The notes below the pieces were generated by a model that worked only from the letters and a program-made list of their open reading frames with translations, was not told the origin of the DNA and did no database searches. DNA of 64,000 nucleotides from Cricetomys ansorgei (Eukaryota > Chordata > Mammalia > Rodentia > Nesomyidae), in assembly GCA_026225945.1 (NCBI GenBank), contig JAMJFZ010001652.1, positions 35,001 to 99,000 of the forward strand. The letters are read 5' to 3'. This document shows positions 35,119 through 46,575 of the stretch, in pieces. A program made the position numbers and the translations under genes. Every line of letters starts with the position of its first letter. Position 1 is the first letter of the stretch.

Positions 35119-35484
35119 AGCCCCACACATGGGTTTGACAAATGTGGAGTTATGTCCTCAGAAACCTCTTCTGAGCATGGGTGTTCTACTCTTTGGATGG
35201 ATTCCTGTGCAGTTCTTTGCCTCATTTTCCTTAGGATTCCATTGTGTGCTTCCTTCAAAACTGTAAAGGATGGGCTAGTGCATGTCACTTTCAGTTACTG
35301 TGCAAAGACCTCAGAAGTGCATGGGCTTTCTCTTGTATAATTTAGTTATCTTAAATATTTTATGAGGGAACTTTGTGGCATTCCACAATTATCCTGAAAG
35401 CTGCACATACAAATGATTCATTGCTGGTGCTTAGGAGAGCACTTCCTCAGCTTAGCCATATTTGAATTCTTGTTTGAATTCTAG

Positions 35485-35610
35485 CTGATACCCTCAGAGT
35501 TCCTGAAGGAGATGTCCCTCACCACGGAGCAGAAATTGGCAAGTACGCGAATTATCTGCCGGCCACAGATCATCGAACTCTTAGACATGGGAGAGACAAC
35601 ACATCAAAAG
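35485..35610 (+). CDS. Hydin: Hydin exon 3
   Basis: The 126-base exon (42 whole codons, residues 70-111) lies between gaattctag and aag|gtatgtc. It reads IPSEFLKEMSLTTEQKLAS and later RPQIIELLDMGETTHQK, the well-conserved Hydin segment just ahead of the first ASH domain, probably helical. Both ends are phase 0, so skipping it would keep the frame. The exon is followed almost at once by a B2 SINE whose first recognisable base is 35621, ten bases after the exon end. The donor consensus itself is intact. Confidence 0.97.
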
Positions 35611-35620
35611 GTATGTCAAA

Positions 35621-35840
35621 GCTGGAGAGATGACTCCGTGGCTAAGAGGGATTGCCCTTCCTGGAGAGGACCCAGGGTCAGTCAGTTCCCAGCACCCACA
35701 TCAGGCTGCTCACAACTGCCTATAACTTCAGATCCAGGAGATCTAGCGCCCTCTTCTGGCCCCTGCAGGCATTTCGCTCACGTGCGAGCCCCTACACATA
35801 TACACATAATTAAAAATCAAAATAAAATCTTTTTTAAAAG
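35621..35840 (+). mobile_element. B2 SINE ten bases behind the exon 3 donor
   Basis: It begins gctggagagatgactccgtg and includes 'cagttcccagcacccacatc' and 'agcgccctcttctggcccct', with an A-rich tail at about 35810-35840. The head lacks a few bases of the usual GGGG start. Confidence 0.92.
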
Positions 35841-36336
35841 CACGCCAAGCTAAGCATAGACCATATAAATGTCCAGAAAAACATACAACAGATAGGAAGT
35901 AGTGTTTCTGGGCTAGCCAATCCCTTCCTGGGGCCACTTTGTTCTTCCTTTACTATCAGCTGATCTCTATGACCTTGTATGGTAAAATTATTGCAATGAA
36001 TAAGAACAAATCTATTTAAAATCACTTGATTCTACTCCGTATTTAGTTACTTCTGATCAGTATTTGATATTGTTGTTTACAAAGTAAGAGTAATTCTAAG
36101 TATTATATCAGCCAAGCCCAATTAAGTTATCTCCTTAGTGTCCCGAGCAGTCCTTCCTTACCTGAGTGCCCGCTAGTAAAGAAGGCAGGGAGGGAAAGTA
36201 AGCATTTGGTGTCTGGCTTTGGCCCATTTGCAAGAAACCTTCAGCCTACAAAATAGCTATGCTACATGTTTCTGTATTCTAGTGCAGACTCCATGTTCTT
36301 GGCTTTAGGGGCAAATAATTGTAAGATGAGTTACTT

Positions 36337-36557
36337 GGGACTAGAAAGATGGCCCAACAGTTAAGAGTACTTGTTTCCTTTGTAGAAACAGGTTCAGTTC
36401 CCAGCACCCATGGTGTTTCATAACTGTCTATAACTAGAGTTTCAGGGAATTCAATGCACTCAAGTGGCCTCTCTAGGCACCACACACATGGTGCACATAC
36501 ATATATGCATGCAAAATACTCAGACACATAAAATCAAAACTAATAAATGCTTTTAAA
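36337..36557 (+). mobile_element. B2 SINE
   Basis: 'gggactagaaagatggccca' then 'ggttcagttcccagcaccca' and a CA-rich, A-rich end: a sense B2. Confidence 0.88.
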
Positions 36558-37612
36558 GGTATTTCCTATTCTTTAGTTAATTCCTTAAACTGTATGTTTA
36601 TTTTTCTGCATAAATTATTATATGAATCTCCATTGATGGGGCAACTCTACGTTGGTTTCCCGCTATTCCTAAGTTGTCTGAGCTACCTTCCTCATGGGAA
36701 CAGATCTCTGAAGCCTTTGTTCGTACTGTCTGGGACCCACAGGACCATGCTGCTCTGAGCACTGAGCATGAACAACGTCTCCCAGAGCTAACTCACCCTT
36801 GTCATGGTTTGTTTGCTCTTTTCTGAGGGGCTGGCGGGCAGGCTGGTGCTGGTGACATGTTTAATGTTTCACACCTTCAGGTGCTGGACGGAACGCTGCT
36901 GTGAAGGATGGGAAAATCAAGTTTCCTCACGTTCCTCTTCACCCCCCTCAGCTCTCTAGGTTGTTTCCGTTTGTGCTCTGGATTTGGACCATTTCTCTCC
37001 CTGTTGGGGTCTGCCGGCCCCCTGAACTCACAGGTCTTGACTTTGTGCATTTGATGTTTGCATATTGCCTTTTATTTAGCCACATTTCTTTTCTGTACAA
37101 TTCTAGAGCTGTGGATTCCCCCAGCAGCTCATGGGCATTTTCCTTCACGATCTATCATGGTTAAATGATGCTCACAGAAGTTGAAAAGCCAGCTCACCCC
37201 TCACCCCACAGACTCTAATGTTCCAGTCTGCACACTCAGACTGTGTGTTCTTCATTCCTGCTCAGCATTTTACTTAGACATGGATGAGTTTTTCCCATGT
37301 CACTGTGTTTCTGTCTTGTCTGCACGAAGTTTTTTCTTAAAATTTCAACCATTTTTTATGTTCTTTTGAGTTTTTTTCCCTTTAGGAACATCAATTATGG
37401 ATGTGTTGGGCCTTCCTTGTCTGCTCTTCTGCTTCTGGCGTTTCCTCTCCAACCCACTTTTAACTTTGAGTTCATCTGTTTCATTGAAATGACACTGAGC
37501 AGGCTGTGCTTTGTGTCCCTTCCTTTGCATTATGTCCAGGCCAGCAGACTCTGGTCATCTCCGGTCATTTGAAGACATGTCTTTTTCTGAATCTTGTAAT
37601 CCAATAGTGTTG

Positions 37613-37745
37613 AGCAGTGGTTCTCAACCTTCCTAATGCTTCGACCCTTTAAGACAGTTCTTCATGTTGGGGTGACTCCCCAACCAAAAAACTATTTTTG
37701 TGTTTTTCTAACTTTATTTGTGAAATCTTTATTCTTTCTTTGAAA
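37613..37745 (-). mobile_element. URR1-like DNA transposon, one end
   Basis: 'agcagtggttctcaaccttc' then 'ctaatgcttcgaccctttaa' and 'cttcatgttggggtgactcc' match the terminal part of the rodent hAT-type URR1 element. The inner part is diverged. Confidence 0.75.
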
Positions 37746-37867
37746 TTCTCCTTTCAAGGGTCAGGGCCTCCTAAACTGTTTTTTGACATATGAACCCCCC
37801 CCACCATTTGTCTGAGAAAATGTTAAGTGACAATGGTTATATAGGCATAGAAGATAGGTACATAAAA

Positions 37868-38250
37868 CAGGCCCGGGTAATGACTCAGTGGGTACCACAC
37901 TTGCTGTGCAAATGTGAGGAACTGAGTTCTAATCCCCATAACCCATGTAACAACAGGGATGGTAGCACACACTGTTATCTTAGTGCTCCTGCTGTGAGGT
38001 GGGAACAGAGACAGGAAGATCCCAGAAGCTTGTGGGCCAGCTAACCTGGCATGTACATCAGCAAAAAGGGACCCTCTCTGTCTGAAATAAGGTGGATGAC
38101 AAGAACCCACAGCCTAGAATTCCTTCTGACTTCTACACATGACCCAATGCCAGCATGCACTGAGTACGCGCACACACACACACTCACACACACACACACA
38201 CATATACACATACACTCACATGCTTTGCACATGCTAAGTACATTTAAAAA
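37868..38250 (+). mobile_element. RSINE1-like SINE with CA tail
   Basis: 'gtaatgactcagtgggtacc', 'acttgctgtgcaaatgtgag', 'gttctaatccccataaccca' and a CA-rich 3' tail at 38168-38220. Confidence 0.7.
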
Positions 38251-38344
38251 TAAAAAACTTTCAGAAAAGATAGGTATGCAAAACTAACATCTGATAGTAA
38301 ATTATAAAGAATGGATTTTAAAACAATTCTTTGCCATTTTATAA

Positions 38345-38562
38345 TTTAATTTGATTTTTATTACATTTATTCATTTGTTTATTTGCTTATCGTGTGTGTG
38401 CATATGCATGCATGGTACCACGGCTCGTGTGTGGAGCTCCACCAGAGAACAACTGGTGAAGCGTCAGCTCTGTCCTTCCACCATGTGGGTCCCAGGAATC
38501 AAACTCAGGTCCTCAGCCTTGGCAGCAAGCCTTTACCCATTAAGCCATCTTGCTGGCCCTCA
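38345..38562 (-). mobile_element. B3-like SINE
   Basis: It ends 'caagcctttacccattaagc' then 'catcttgctggccct', the complement of a B3/B2 head; 'caccatgtgggtcccaggaa' is the usual middle. Confidence 0.8.
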
Positions 38563-39184
38563 GTTTTAATCATTTATTAAGTGTGAAAGCAAATTCATAT
38601 GCTAATGATATGGATGTGCTTGTTTATTTTTCATTAAGAATTAATTTTGGTTAAATACACTGCAGGGTGGAGATGATGATCAGCGTTCTTCAGAACTGAT
38701 TGGTACTTTGCTGTCATAGCCCTCAGTGCGGGGAACGCTGCTCTTCACACATGTGAAGCACAAGATGGCAGAAGCCTGTCTGGGCGTTCAGCAGTGTTGG
38801 AAGGTCTTAACGCCAAGCCAAAGCTCATTTAACTTGTTTTTTTTTAAATGAAACTCAAACCAGCAACGGAAACAACAGATTTTAAAACCACACAGTCCAG
38901 TCCAGAAATGCACTAGTCTGACACTTCCCTGCTGAAAAATGATTGCCAGAGAATATTGAAGGTCATTTTCTGCTGTCGTTAGCAAACAATCCACAGAATG
39001 GAACAGTCTTGACTGAGCTGAAGTGCTCAGGCCGCCACTGCAGTGCGCATCCACCTCATCACTATGCCAGGTGTGTTAGAGCTGAGGCGCGGCATGGGCC
39101 ACCGCTGCCAGAGACACCTCAGATTCGTTATGCATTTGATTTTGAATTAATTTGGGGTCATGCCAGAAAACTTTTACTGTTCAT

Positions 39185-39258
39185 GAGTTTTTCATGACCG
39201 CTTATATTCAATTAGGTCATGAGGTCATGACCCACAGGTCAAAGAAGCTGTGCTTTAG
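39185..39258 (-). mobile_element. Possible other end of a URR1-like element
   Basis: 'ggtcatgacccacaggtcaa' is like the complement of the opposite URR1 terminus (ggtcgcgacccacaggttga in the usual form). Short and diverged. Confidence 0.35.
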
Positions 39259-39309
39259 GTGACCTTTCCTAGGAGAATGACATCTTGGTCCTCCTATCTC
39301 TCCTGTCAT

Positions 39310-39402
39310 TTACGTATTTGATGTTGGCAGTGCTGGAGAGCTGCATGAGATGCCTCATGTCTGCTGGGCAACTGCTTTTCCACTGAGCTACACCCCCAAC
39401 TC
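39310..39402 (-). mobile_element. B4/ID-like SINE fragment
   Basis: 'gctgggcaactgcttttcca' then 'ctgagctacacccccaactc' is the complement of a tRNA-Ala-type ID/B4 head. Confidence 0.55.
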
Positions 39403-39963
39403 ACATGCTCAATGCTAACCTTCACATTTATATCTCAAGCTACAAGCCAGTACCCTGAACCCTGGATTGTATATTCCGAGTACAGTTCACAGCTCAGACT
39501 TGATATGTTGCTGATCCAGATGCAGATTTGTGTTCTGTCTCTCAAAGCCTGTTTCTTCTTTTGCCGATTGCCTCCTGCAGATCGTAACCCCATTTATCTC
39601 ATTTTCGAAGCTGTACTTCTGAGTTATCCCTGCTTGCTGCCCTCCACCCCTTTTTCTCAAAATCCAGCATCAAGTGCTGTGAACTCCTTGGCTCACAAAT
39701 ACATCTTCAGGTAACCCACTTTCACCGTCTCCTCCACCACCAGTCCCGTTCAGTCACCAGCACGGAGACTCAAGAGTGGCCATGGAAACAGCCTGTGTTT
39801 ACATGTAGTAAGGTGATGACAGCAACCTCCCCAGCCTTTTCCTGTTGTCATGGTGGCTCTCCCTTTGAGTGGCTCCCATGTTCTTTAATGTAAGTCTTTG
39901 CATTCTTATGCCAGCCATCTCTGACACTGTTCCACAGTCTGAATAATTCTCTCTCCATTGCAG

Positions 39964-40083
39964 TATTCTGGAGTTGACTTGGATCAGGCCTTATTCCAGC
40001 CCTTTCCATCAGAAATCATATTCCAGAACTATGCTCCCTGTGAAGTCTATGAAGTCCCATTGGTTTTGAGGAACAACGACAAA
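39964..40083 (+). CDS. Hydin: Hydin exon 4 (start of first ASH domain)
   Basis: The 120-base exon (40 codons, residues 112-151) has acceptor ctccattgcag|tattct and donor aaa|gtgagt. It begins YSGVDLDQALFQPFPSEIIF and ends VPLVLRNNDK. The FQPFPSEIIFQNY and PLVLRNND strings are the first strands of an ASH (ASPM, SPD-2, Hydin) domain, an Ig-like beta sandwich related to major sperm protein. In Hydin more than thirty such repeats form the rod-like arm on the central microtubules (established knowledge). The exon is phase 0 at both ends. Confidence 0.98.
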
Positions 40084-40314
40084 GTGAGTATGTTTGCTGG
40101 TGTAGGTGAAATTTCCAGGATATTGGAGGAGGGGGATTCAGTAAGCTGTAATTACGAAGGTTCTTAGGTATCTCTTTGATAGCCATAGGAAAATATCATG
40201 CAAACATGCTCTGTGACTGCAGGTTTTATGAACACAAGGTTAGGTGTGATTATTGCTACCTGTATAGGCTGCCTAATGGATGGCAAACTCCCAACATGTG
40301 CTTTAATTCATTTT

Positions 40315-40537
40315 TCTAAAGATTTATTTATTTTTATTTTATGTATGTGGTGTTTTGCCTGCATATATGCATGTGCACCACATGTGTGCAGGGCCAACAG
40401 AGGCCCAAAGAGGATGACAGATCTCCTGGGACTGGAGTTACAAACAGTTGTGAGCCACTATGTGGGTGCTTATAATCAAATCCAGGTCTTCGGGAAGAGC
40501 AGCCAGTGCTCTTAACTGCTGAGCCATCTTTTCAGTC
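40315..40537 (-). mobile_element. B2/B3 SINE
   Basis: 'aaagatttatttatttttat' start, then 'gaagagcagccagtgctctt' and 'aactgctgagccatcttttc' end: an antisense B2-type element. Confidence 0.88.
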
Positions 40538-41627
40538 ATGTGCCCCAACTTCTTTATGCATAAAATGTGGATTTGATGAACAGCATGGAGTTCTTGTATC
40601 TGACGAGCTGGGTTAGATTTCCATTAAGACTAAGCAGTTACTATTAATGAGATATTCCCTTTATTGCAGACACCATTATCCCAATTCAAAGTATTATCCA
40701 CTCAGATGAATAGCAAATAGGAACATTTATACTTATACTCTGCAAATTATACTTTGAAATAACTTCTCTTCTCTAACTTGCGAATCTCTCCTCTTTTGTG
40801 GTCATCTCCCTGTTATATGAAATAGCCTTCAGACATGGTCTACAAGAAAGCTTCTTTCAGTGTCCACCCCAATGCTCCTTTGTAATTGCAACTGAGGATT
40901 TCTTTCCAGACCTTGTGTCCTTTTCTAGATAAACTGGGATTTGTTTCAAGGAAAATAATTCAATCCCAGAGGACTTCCTTGACACCTGACAATATTAAAA
41001 AGATGATGTGGAAGCTTTAAGCACAGTTAAATGCAAAAGTAAACAGAAGGTATGTGAAGGGGGAGCATCTCAGAAACACTGACCGCCAAGGGAAAGACAA
41101 ATAGGAGTCTAGGAATATGACAGCCAAAAAAGAGTTGAGCTACAAGAAAAATGAGAAAATAAGTCTGTGCAGGAACCCAAAGCAAGTGGGAAGATGTGGC
41201 GGTGTATTCAGCACAGCAGCTCATTAAAGGATTCGGTGATGCCTTTCAGCGATCAATAGGATGATTTAGTGCCAACAAAGCCAGACTCTGGAGATAATGG
41301 TACAGTTAGAGTTTGGGTTTGTTTGTTTCTAGCTGCGGTGTTATTGGCAAGAGAAGCTCAAGACAGAAACTAAGGGTTAGCAGAAATGAGAAAGAACTGA
41401 AGGTGCCCAGGGTCATGTCCCCAGACCTCAAGAAGAGACACGTTATGTAGACATTAGGACTTCACATGAGGCTGCCAACAGGTTCATTTCCTCATTTAGA
41501 ATTCTCGTTTCCTCTCTTTCTACTGTTTTACTCTTGTGTAGATATTATTAGGCTAGTAAGGATGGAGAGAGGCTAGTCTAAAGGTCTTGGCAGTTCTTCC
41601 TAGCCCTAAATAAAAAAGTTATTATTA

Positions 41628-41788
41628 GCTGGGTGGTGGTGGCACACACCTTTAATCCCAGCACTCACGGGGCAGAGGCAAGCAGATCTCTGTGAGTTCG
41701 AGGCCAGCCTGGTCTACAGAGTGAGTTCCAGGACAGCCAGGGCTACAATAGAGAAACCCTGTCATGAAAAACAAAGCCAAACAAAAAA
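41628..41788 (+). mobile_element. B1 SINE, full length
   Basis: 'agctgggtggtggtggcaca', 'cacctttaatcccagcactc', 'ttcgaggccagcctggtcta' and an A-rich tail: a well-kept sense B1. Confidence 0.93.
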
Positions 41789-42029
41789 GGTGATTATTAG
41801 TAGGTGTGTATGAGGAAGTGAAGAGTAAGGGGAATATGCAAATTTCATCTTCCAAAGGGCACTTCTCATGGATAACCCAACACTCTTAGGTGAGATGCAG
41901 TCACAACATGCTCCCCATGGAAAGTCCTTAACCAGGGAAAGTCCAACTATCAACAAGCAGACAGCTTTCTCCAGGCTAGGCAGGTGTGTTCTTGCGTGAG
42001 TTACACCAGGACGTGTGCTGAGAGGCTCC

Positions 42030-42181
42030 TTTCTCTCCTTCCGGGGTCACACAAGTGCCTGTGGTGACCACAAGTGTCGGATGCCCCTGGGTCTGGAGTT
42101 ACAGGCAACTGTGAACCATTGAACATGGGTGCTAGGAACTGAGCATGTGCTCTTGAGTGCTGAACCATCTCCCCAGCCCCA
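42030..42181 (-). mobile_element. B2 SINE fragment
   Basis: 'ggatgcccctgggtctggag' then 'gaaccatctccccagcccca' is the complement of a B2 element. Confidence 0.75.
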
Positions 42182-42479
42182 GTTGTGCTTTTAAAGGGAG
42201 CACCACACAGGTGCTGCTCCACACTCTAATTACCAGCAAAAGGCTCCTCCTCCTGGGCGCTGTGATTAAAGGCCTGTGCACTATACCTGGTCCAACTCCC
42301 CATTCTCTGCTCCTAAGATCTGTATCTACCCTTTCCGTGTTTCTTCATAAATATAGCTTTGCAAGGTCTTGGGAGTTCCTTTTGCCCCACTTTTAACTTG
42401 TGATTTCAGGTCATCCTTTAACTAGTTAACTAGGTTGTACTTCACTTTCTTCTGTTACTTTGAGTCTCTTAAAAAAATC

Positions 42480-42617
42480 ACAACTTTGGCAAACAAGGCA
42501 ACATATCCCTGCCATCCCAGTACTAACAAGTCTGAGGCAGGAGGATTGTGATTTTGAGGCTGTCCTGAGTTGCATAGGAAGGCCTTGTCTAAAACAAAAC
42601 AAAACAAAACAAAACAA
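42480..42617 (+). mobile_element. B1-like (proto-B1) SINE with (AAAAC)n tail
   Basis: 'ccctgccatcccagtactaa', 'tctgaggcaggaggattgtg' and an AAAAC-repeat tail at 42592-42617. Confidence 0.6.
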
Positions 42618-43394
42618 CCCAGAAAATTCAAGCAAAAGACTCCCCTGATGCTTATGTGCGTGTCCACCCCTGACCACTCCCATTGCCTCAGTGATTGTAT
42701 TTCTTGTCTTGTTTATGTCATCTAGCCTAAAGCTACATAGCTCTGGGTAAGACCAGGGAAGCAGAGGCTGAATCTTAAAAGAACAAAACTGTCTGAAGCC
42801 GCCCTACGATGGGCTAGGAGTCATCTGCCTGCTTTTCGTTCTCCTTGAGGCTGTTCCCAGGAAGAGGGTGTGTGGAGTCGTGCCAGGGATTGCTTCCCAA
42901 CACATTGCTTGGTGCAGCTGCCCACTTCTGTCCTCTGTGGCAAAGCTCAAAAGCCATAGTGAGGATGGAGTGGCAGTGATGTCCTGGGGATAGACCTGAG
43001 AGCACTGTGAGATGTCTTTTCCCCCAGCACTTTCCAAATGTTGAGACATGCAACTTAATTCTGCTGTGTAGGGAAATGTCTCCGCCTATTGAGCAGTTCA
43101 CTTTAGAAGAGAATCATTTCAGCAATAAAACAAAGACTTTGAATACTAGCAAAAATGAATAATAATAACATTAGTAAAAATAGTGTCGATATGTCTTCAA
43201 TGGGCTGTCAGAGACCTTGGGATAAAGACAGATGCCACCATGTCCCTTTACAGTTGAAGCAGTGGAAATCCAGGCCTGATCAAAGACACGCATCTAGCAA
43301 GGAGAGGATGGAAGCCTTACTGTGCCCGGCTCTGAGGCTTGTGCTTTCCTCTGCCTTTCATGCATAGTACCGTCATCATGTGTTTCCTCTGCAG

Positions 43395-43529
43395 ATCCCA
43401 AGGATGGTAAAAGTTGTTGAACAAAGCTCACCTTACTTTAAAGTCATCAGCCCCAAAGACATCGGCCACAAGGTAGCCCCGGGGGTGCCATCTGTGTTCC
43501 GAATCCTCTTCACTCCAGAGGAGAACAAG
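43395..43529 (+). CDS. Hydin: Hydin exon 5 (first ASH domain, middle)
   Basis: The 135-base exon (45 codons, residues 152-196) has acceptor tttcctctgcag|atccca and donor aag|gtaata. It carries IPRMVKVVEQSSPYFKVISP followed by the loop and strand pattern PGVPSVFRILFTPEENK. The proline-glycine turn and the F-x-I-x-F-x-P strand are typical of the ASH/MSP fold, where the strand usually reads like 'V.F.P'. No catalytic residue is expected: this is a structural module. Both ends are phase 0. Confidence 0.98.
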
Positions 43530-43643
43530 GTAATAATAATAACAACCCCGGCAAAAAATTGAATATGTTTCTCTAGCACTTTGCGGTTCAACTCTAAACA
43601 TTTACAGGGCTTCCAGTGTTTATGGTAGTGCTGGTGGTATCAG

Positions 43644-43672
43644 AAGTGGGTGGTGGTGGTGGTGGTGGTGAG
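43644..43672. repeat. (GGT)n microsatellite
   Basis: Eight or so GGT units after tatcagaagtgggt. Confidence 0.9.
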
Positions 43673-43737
43673 GTCCTATCGGTGGATCTTCATGTTGGTA
43701 GTAGAACTGGTGATGGTAGTTTGCTGCTGACAGTAGT

Positions 43738-44060
43738 TGTATTAGTCTGGGTTTTTGTCGTTTTTGTTATTCTGATGGAATAGCTGAGGGTGTGCACGGG
43801 TAAAGAAGAGATTTTAATCCAGCTCCCAGTCTTAGAGGCCGACACCCTAAACAGCACAGCTCTAGCTCCATTAGCTGAGTCACCCCATGGTGGATGGCAG
43901 AGGAGAGATGGGATGGTGATAAAGAAAGCTAGGACTTGCAGAAGGGCCAGCAATGACCTCCCCCCCCCAGGCTCCACCTCTTAAAGGACTACCACCTCCC
44001 AACACCATCATACTAAAGACCAATCTCCTGCCCATGAACCCCAGAGGACAAGCCACGAGT
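43738..44060 (-). mobile_element. LTR-type remnant (MaLR-like)
   Basis: 'gtattagtctgggtttttgt' start, then 'caccccatggtggatggcag' and 'ccaacaccatcatactaaag' in the order of reversed MaLR-type LTRs. Diverged. Confidence 0.5.
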
Positions 44061-46374
44061 AAAACACAGCAATAGAGCTGCTGTTGGTGGTGCTGTGGAT
44101 GGTGTTGTTATTAGAGATGGTAGTGGTGAGGAGGGGAAGGAAGGTAGACAGGAGGGGCAGGAGGAAGTACTACTAGTGATGTGCAAAGAACTGTCAGGTG
44201 ATGGGGGTGTCCATGAGCTCCGAGTTGCTAGGCTGTGAGGAATCCTGACCCTGCTGGACACTCCCTGATCAACCCAGACCCAGCAGGTTTATGCTGTACA
44301 CAGCCAGAGGGCCACCAGGAAAAAAAGGTGTAGTCTGAATGCAGTGAGCTGAGAAAAAGGATAAAGACTATGGCTTTAGGTCTTTAGGGCACTAGTGGGT
44401 CGTGTATCTTTCCTCCAAGGATTCTAACCTACTTGGGAAAGAGACCTAAATTGAGATTTTGTTCACAATCAACCTCAATCATAGCAATAAATAGCCAGGG
44501 CTCAAAGCTGAGATGGGGTCTCCTGATCCCCACTGTCTACTAGATAACTTATTTTCCATAAAGGACAGCTAGCAGCAGAGACCTGCCTGGTCACTTGCAC
44601 CCTGTTTGCACAGAGACAACCAAGGAAGGGCCTGCACACAAAAAGATAAAGCCATTTCCCGCAGCCCTGCTGCAGGCTCTCCTGGATCGCAGGAATGGGG
44701 ACTCAGGAGGGGGAGGAAAGGGATTTCACCACTGTGTGAAGGAGCTAGAACAGAAAACAATACTTAAGTGGACATGAACAGAAGGCTTGGCTGTCAGCAT
44801 AGGCGGGGGAGATGATCTCCAGGCACCCCCCTCTCTGAGGAGCACCTAGCAGTGGACAGCAGCTGGGAGAGGAAGAATCATTCTTTTGTGAGGATGTGGC
44901 CACTGATATGCTTCCCACGCTTGAAGGGCTGTCCCCACACCCATGCACATACGGGCAGCACTGACCAGAATAAAAGATTATCAAAAAGAAGACATGAGGC
45001 TGTGAGGGAGCGTGCTGGAAGAGACGTGTGAGGACGTGGATGGGGAAGGAAGGCGTATATATAGTCATATTTCATTAAATACTCGTATAAACTTCTCCAA
45101 AACAAAGAAAGCCCTAGAACTAAAAGAGGTGGGCTGTAGAGAATGTTAGCAGCGGGCGTACTTATCTGTATGGTGAGCCTGGCAAGACAGCTCCGAGCCA
45201 CTTCTCTGCCACTAATACTTAACTGCCTGCTGTTGGTGTCATTACCAGTGAACTTACTACTCATGTGGCTGACTGCCTTTCTGAAGAGCAGGGTGCAGTT
45301 TCGTTTGGCTGGTTTCCTGCTTTGTCACTGGCCACCCTGCTTTTTGTTTCTCGGGTTGTGTTTGGCCACTGGAATAGTGAGAAGATAAATCCAGATGTGA
45401 GGCTTTTTGCTGTGGGTTGTTGGCTCAGCCCCTCCCCTGGCTGCTCTCCAGCTGGAGGCTATCTATGAAGAGAGAGAGTTTGGGTTTAGTTAGGGCTGGG
45501 CTGTCAGATTCTGGCCCTGTCATTTTGTAGACAGCAGACTCACAGCCTCTGTGTGGCCTGAACTGCAAAGCTTGTTTGATTTGAGGAGTTAGGTTCCTTT
45601 TTTCCCTTTGCTGGAGAAAATGTGTCTTTTGGTAGGAGGTGGTGTTCCACCTATAGGAGGTCTGATCGAGAGAGTGACACGGAGCTTCCAGAGGAGACAG
45701 AATACTCTACAGTCCATCTGAGGAGACAGAAGAGTCTCTGTCTTAGGTGTGTGGGTTGCATGAGGACTTCAGTCATCAGCACTGTGTATTTAACACTTCT
45801 GCTTTCCAATACACATGGATATGTATCTTACCCTAAAAGCTGTATAATGACAGGGAAGCGAATGGGTGGAGAGTTGGCTGGAACCAGAACGAGGGCATGT
45901 TAGTTACAGATGAGTCTGGGTGACAGGTATGTTGGAGTTCGTTACACTGTGCTGTTTGCTTGTGTGTGCTAGTAAGTTTCCATAATCAAAAGCTGAATCC
46001 TATACTGCTTATGTATATCACAAGGAACGGTTGGAATACATTTATATATTTTGACATTTACTTTATGAATGTGAGATACTAATATTCTCATCGCGGATTC
46101 GTGTGATCAGCTGTGTTTTGTATTGTCATACTCCAGATGTTAAATTGCCCCTTGGCATTCCACTTATCCAACACTGTGCATGCATTAGAGGCCTGTAATT
46201 TAAAACAAGTGGAATGTTGCTGCACTTAGCATCATGGAAAGTGATACCCATATATAAGGAGGTGTGACGAGACCAGCAGCTACCTGGAAGAAATCCAGTT
46301 GTCCAATCTTGGATAGCTTTGAGATTTTACCAGCAGGCTTGGTGACCTAGGCTTCCAATACTAACTATCCAAGA

Positions 46375-46575
46375 GGATGAAGTAGACAAATCTCAAGGTC
46401 AAGGGCTTCTTAGGCTATAGAGTGAGTTCAAGGCCAGCCTGGGTAGCTTATAGGGACCCTAGCTCTTGATTTAAAAAAAAGAAAAAGAAAAAGGCCTGGG
46501 GAAAACAGGTCAGTGATTGAGGACTCGCCCCGCAATCCTGAGGCTCTGAGTCCAGTTCTTAGTATAGGGGAAAAA
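46375..46575 (+). mobile_element. B4-like composite SINE
   Basis: A B1-like half ('gagttcaaggccagcctggg') is followed by an A-rich link and an ID-like half ('gaggctctgagtccagttct'). Confidence 0.55.

Larger units (their letters stand above)
33621..35484 (+). other. Hydin intron 2
   Basis: Contains an old LTR-type piece (33832-34060) and a TG/GC alternating tract near 35087-35118. The rest shows no recognised feature. Confidence 0.8.
35611..39963 (+). other. Hydin intron 3
   Basis: Holds two B2 elements (35621-35840, 36337-36557), URR1-like DNA-transposon pieces, an RSINE1-like and a B3-like SINE and an ID/B4-like piece. The stretches 36560-37600 and 38570-39180 show no supported exon. Confidence 0.8.
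40084..43394 (+). other. Hydin intron 4
   Basis: Contains B2 (40315-40537, 42030-42181) and B1 (41628-41788, 42480-42617) SINEs. The stretches 40540-41620 and 42620-43390 show nothing I can name. Confidence 0.8.

Noticed and set aside
43395..43562. Read-through of exon 5 into the intron as an alternative short protein end
   Set aside because: The frame continues only about ten codons past a standard donor, with no nearby poly-A signal noticed.
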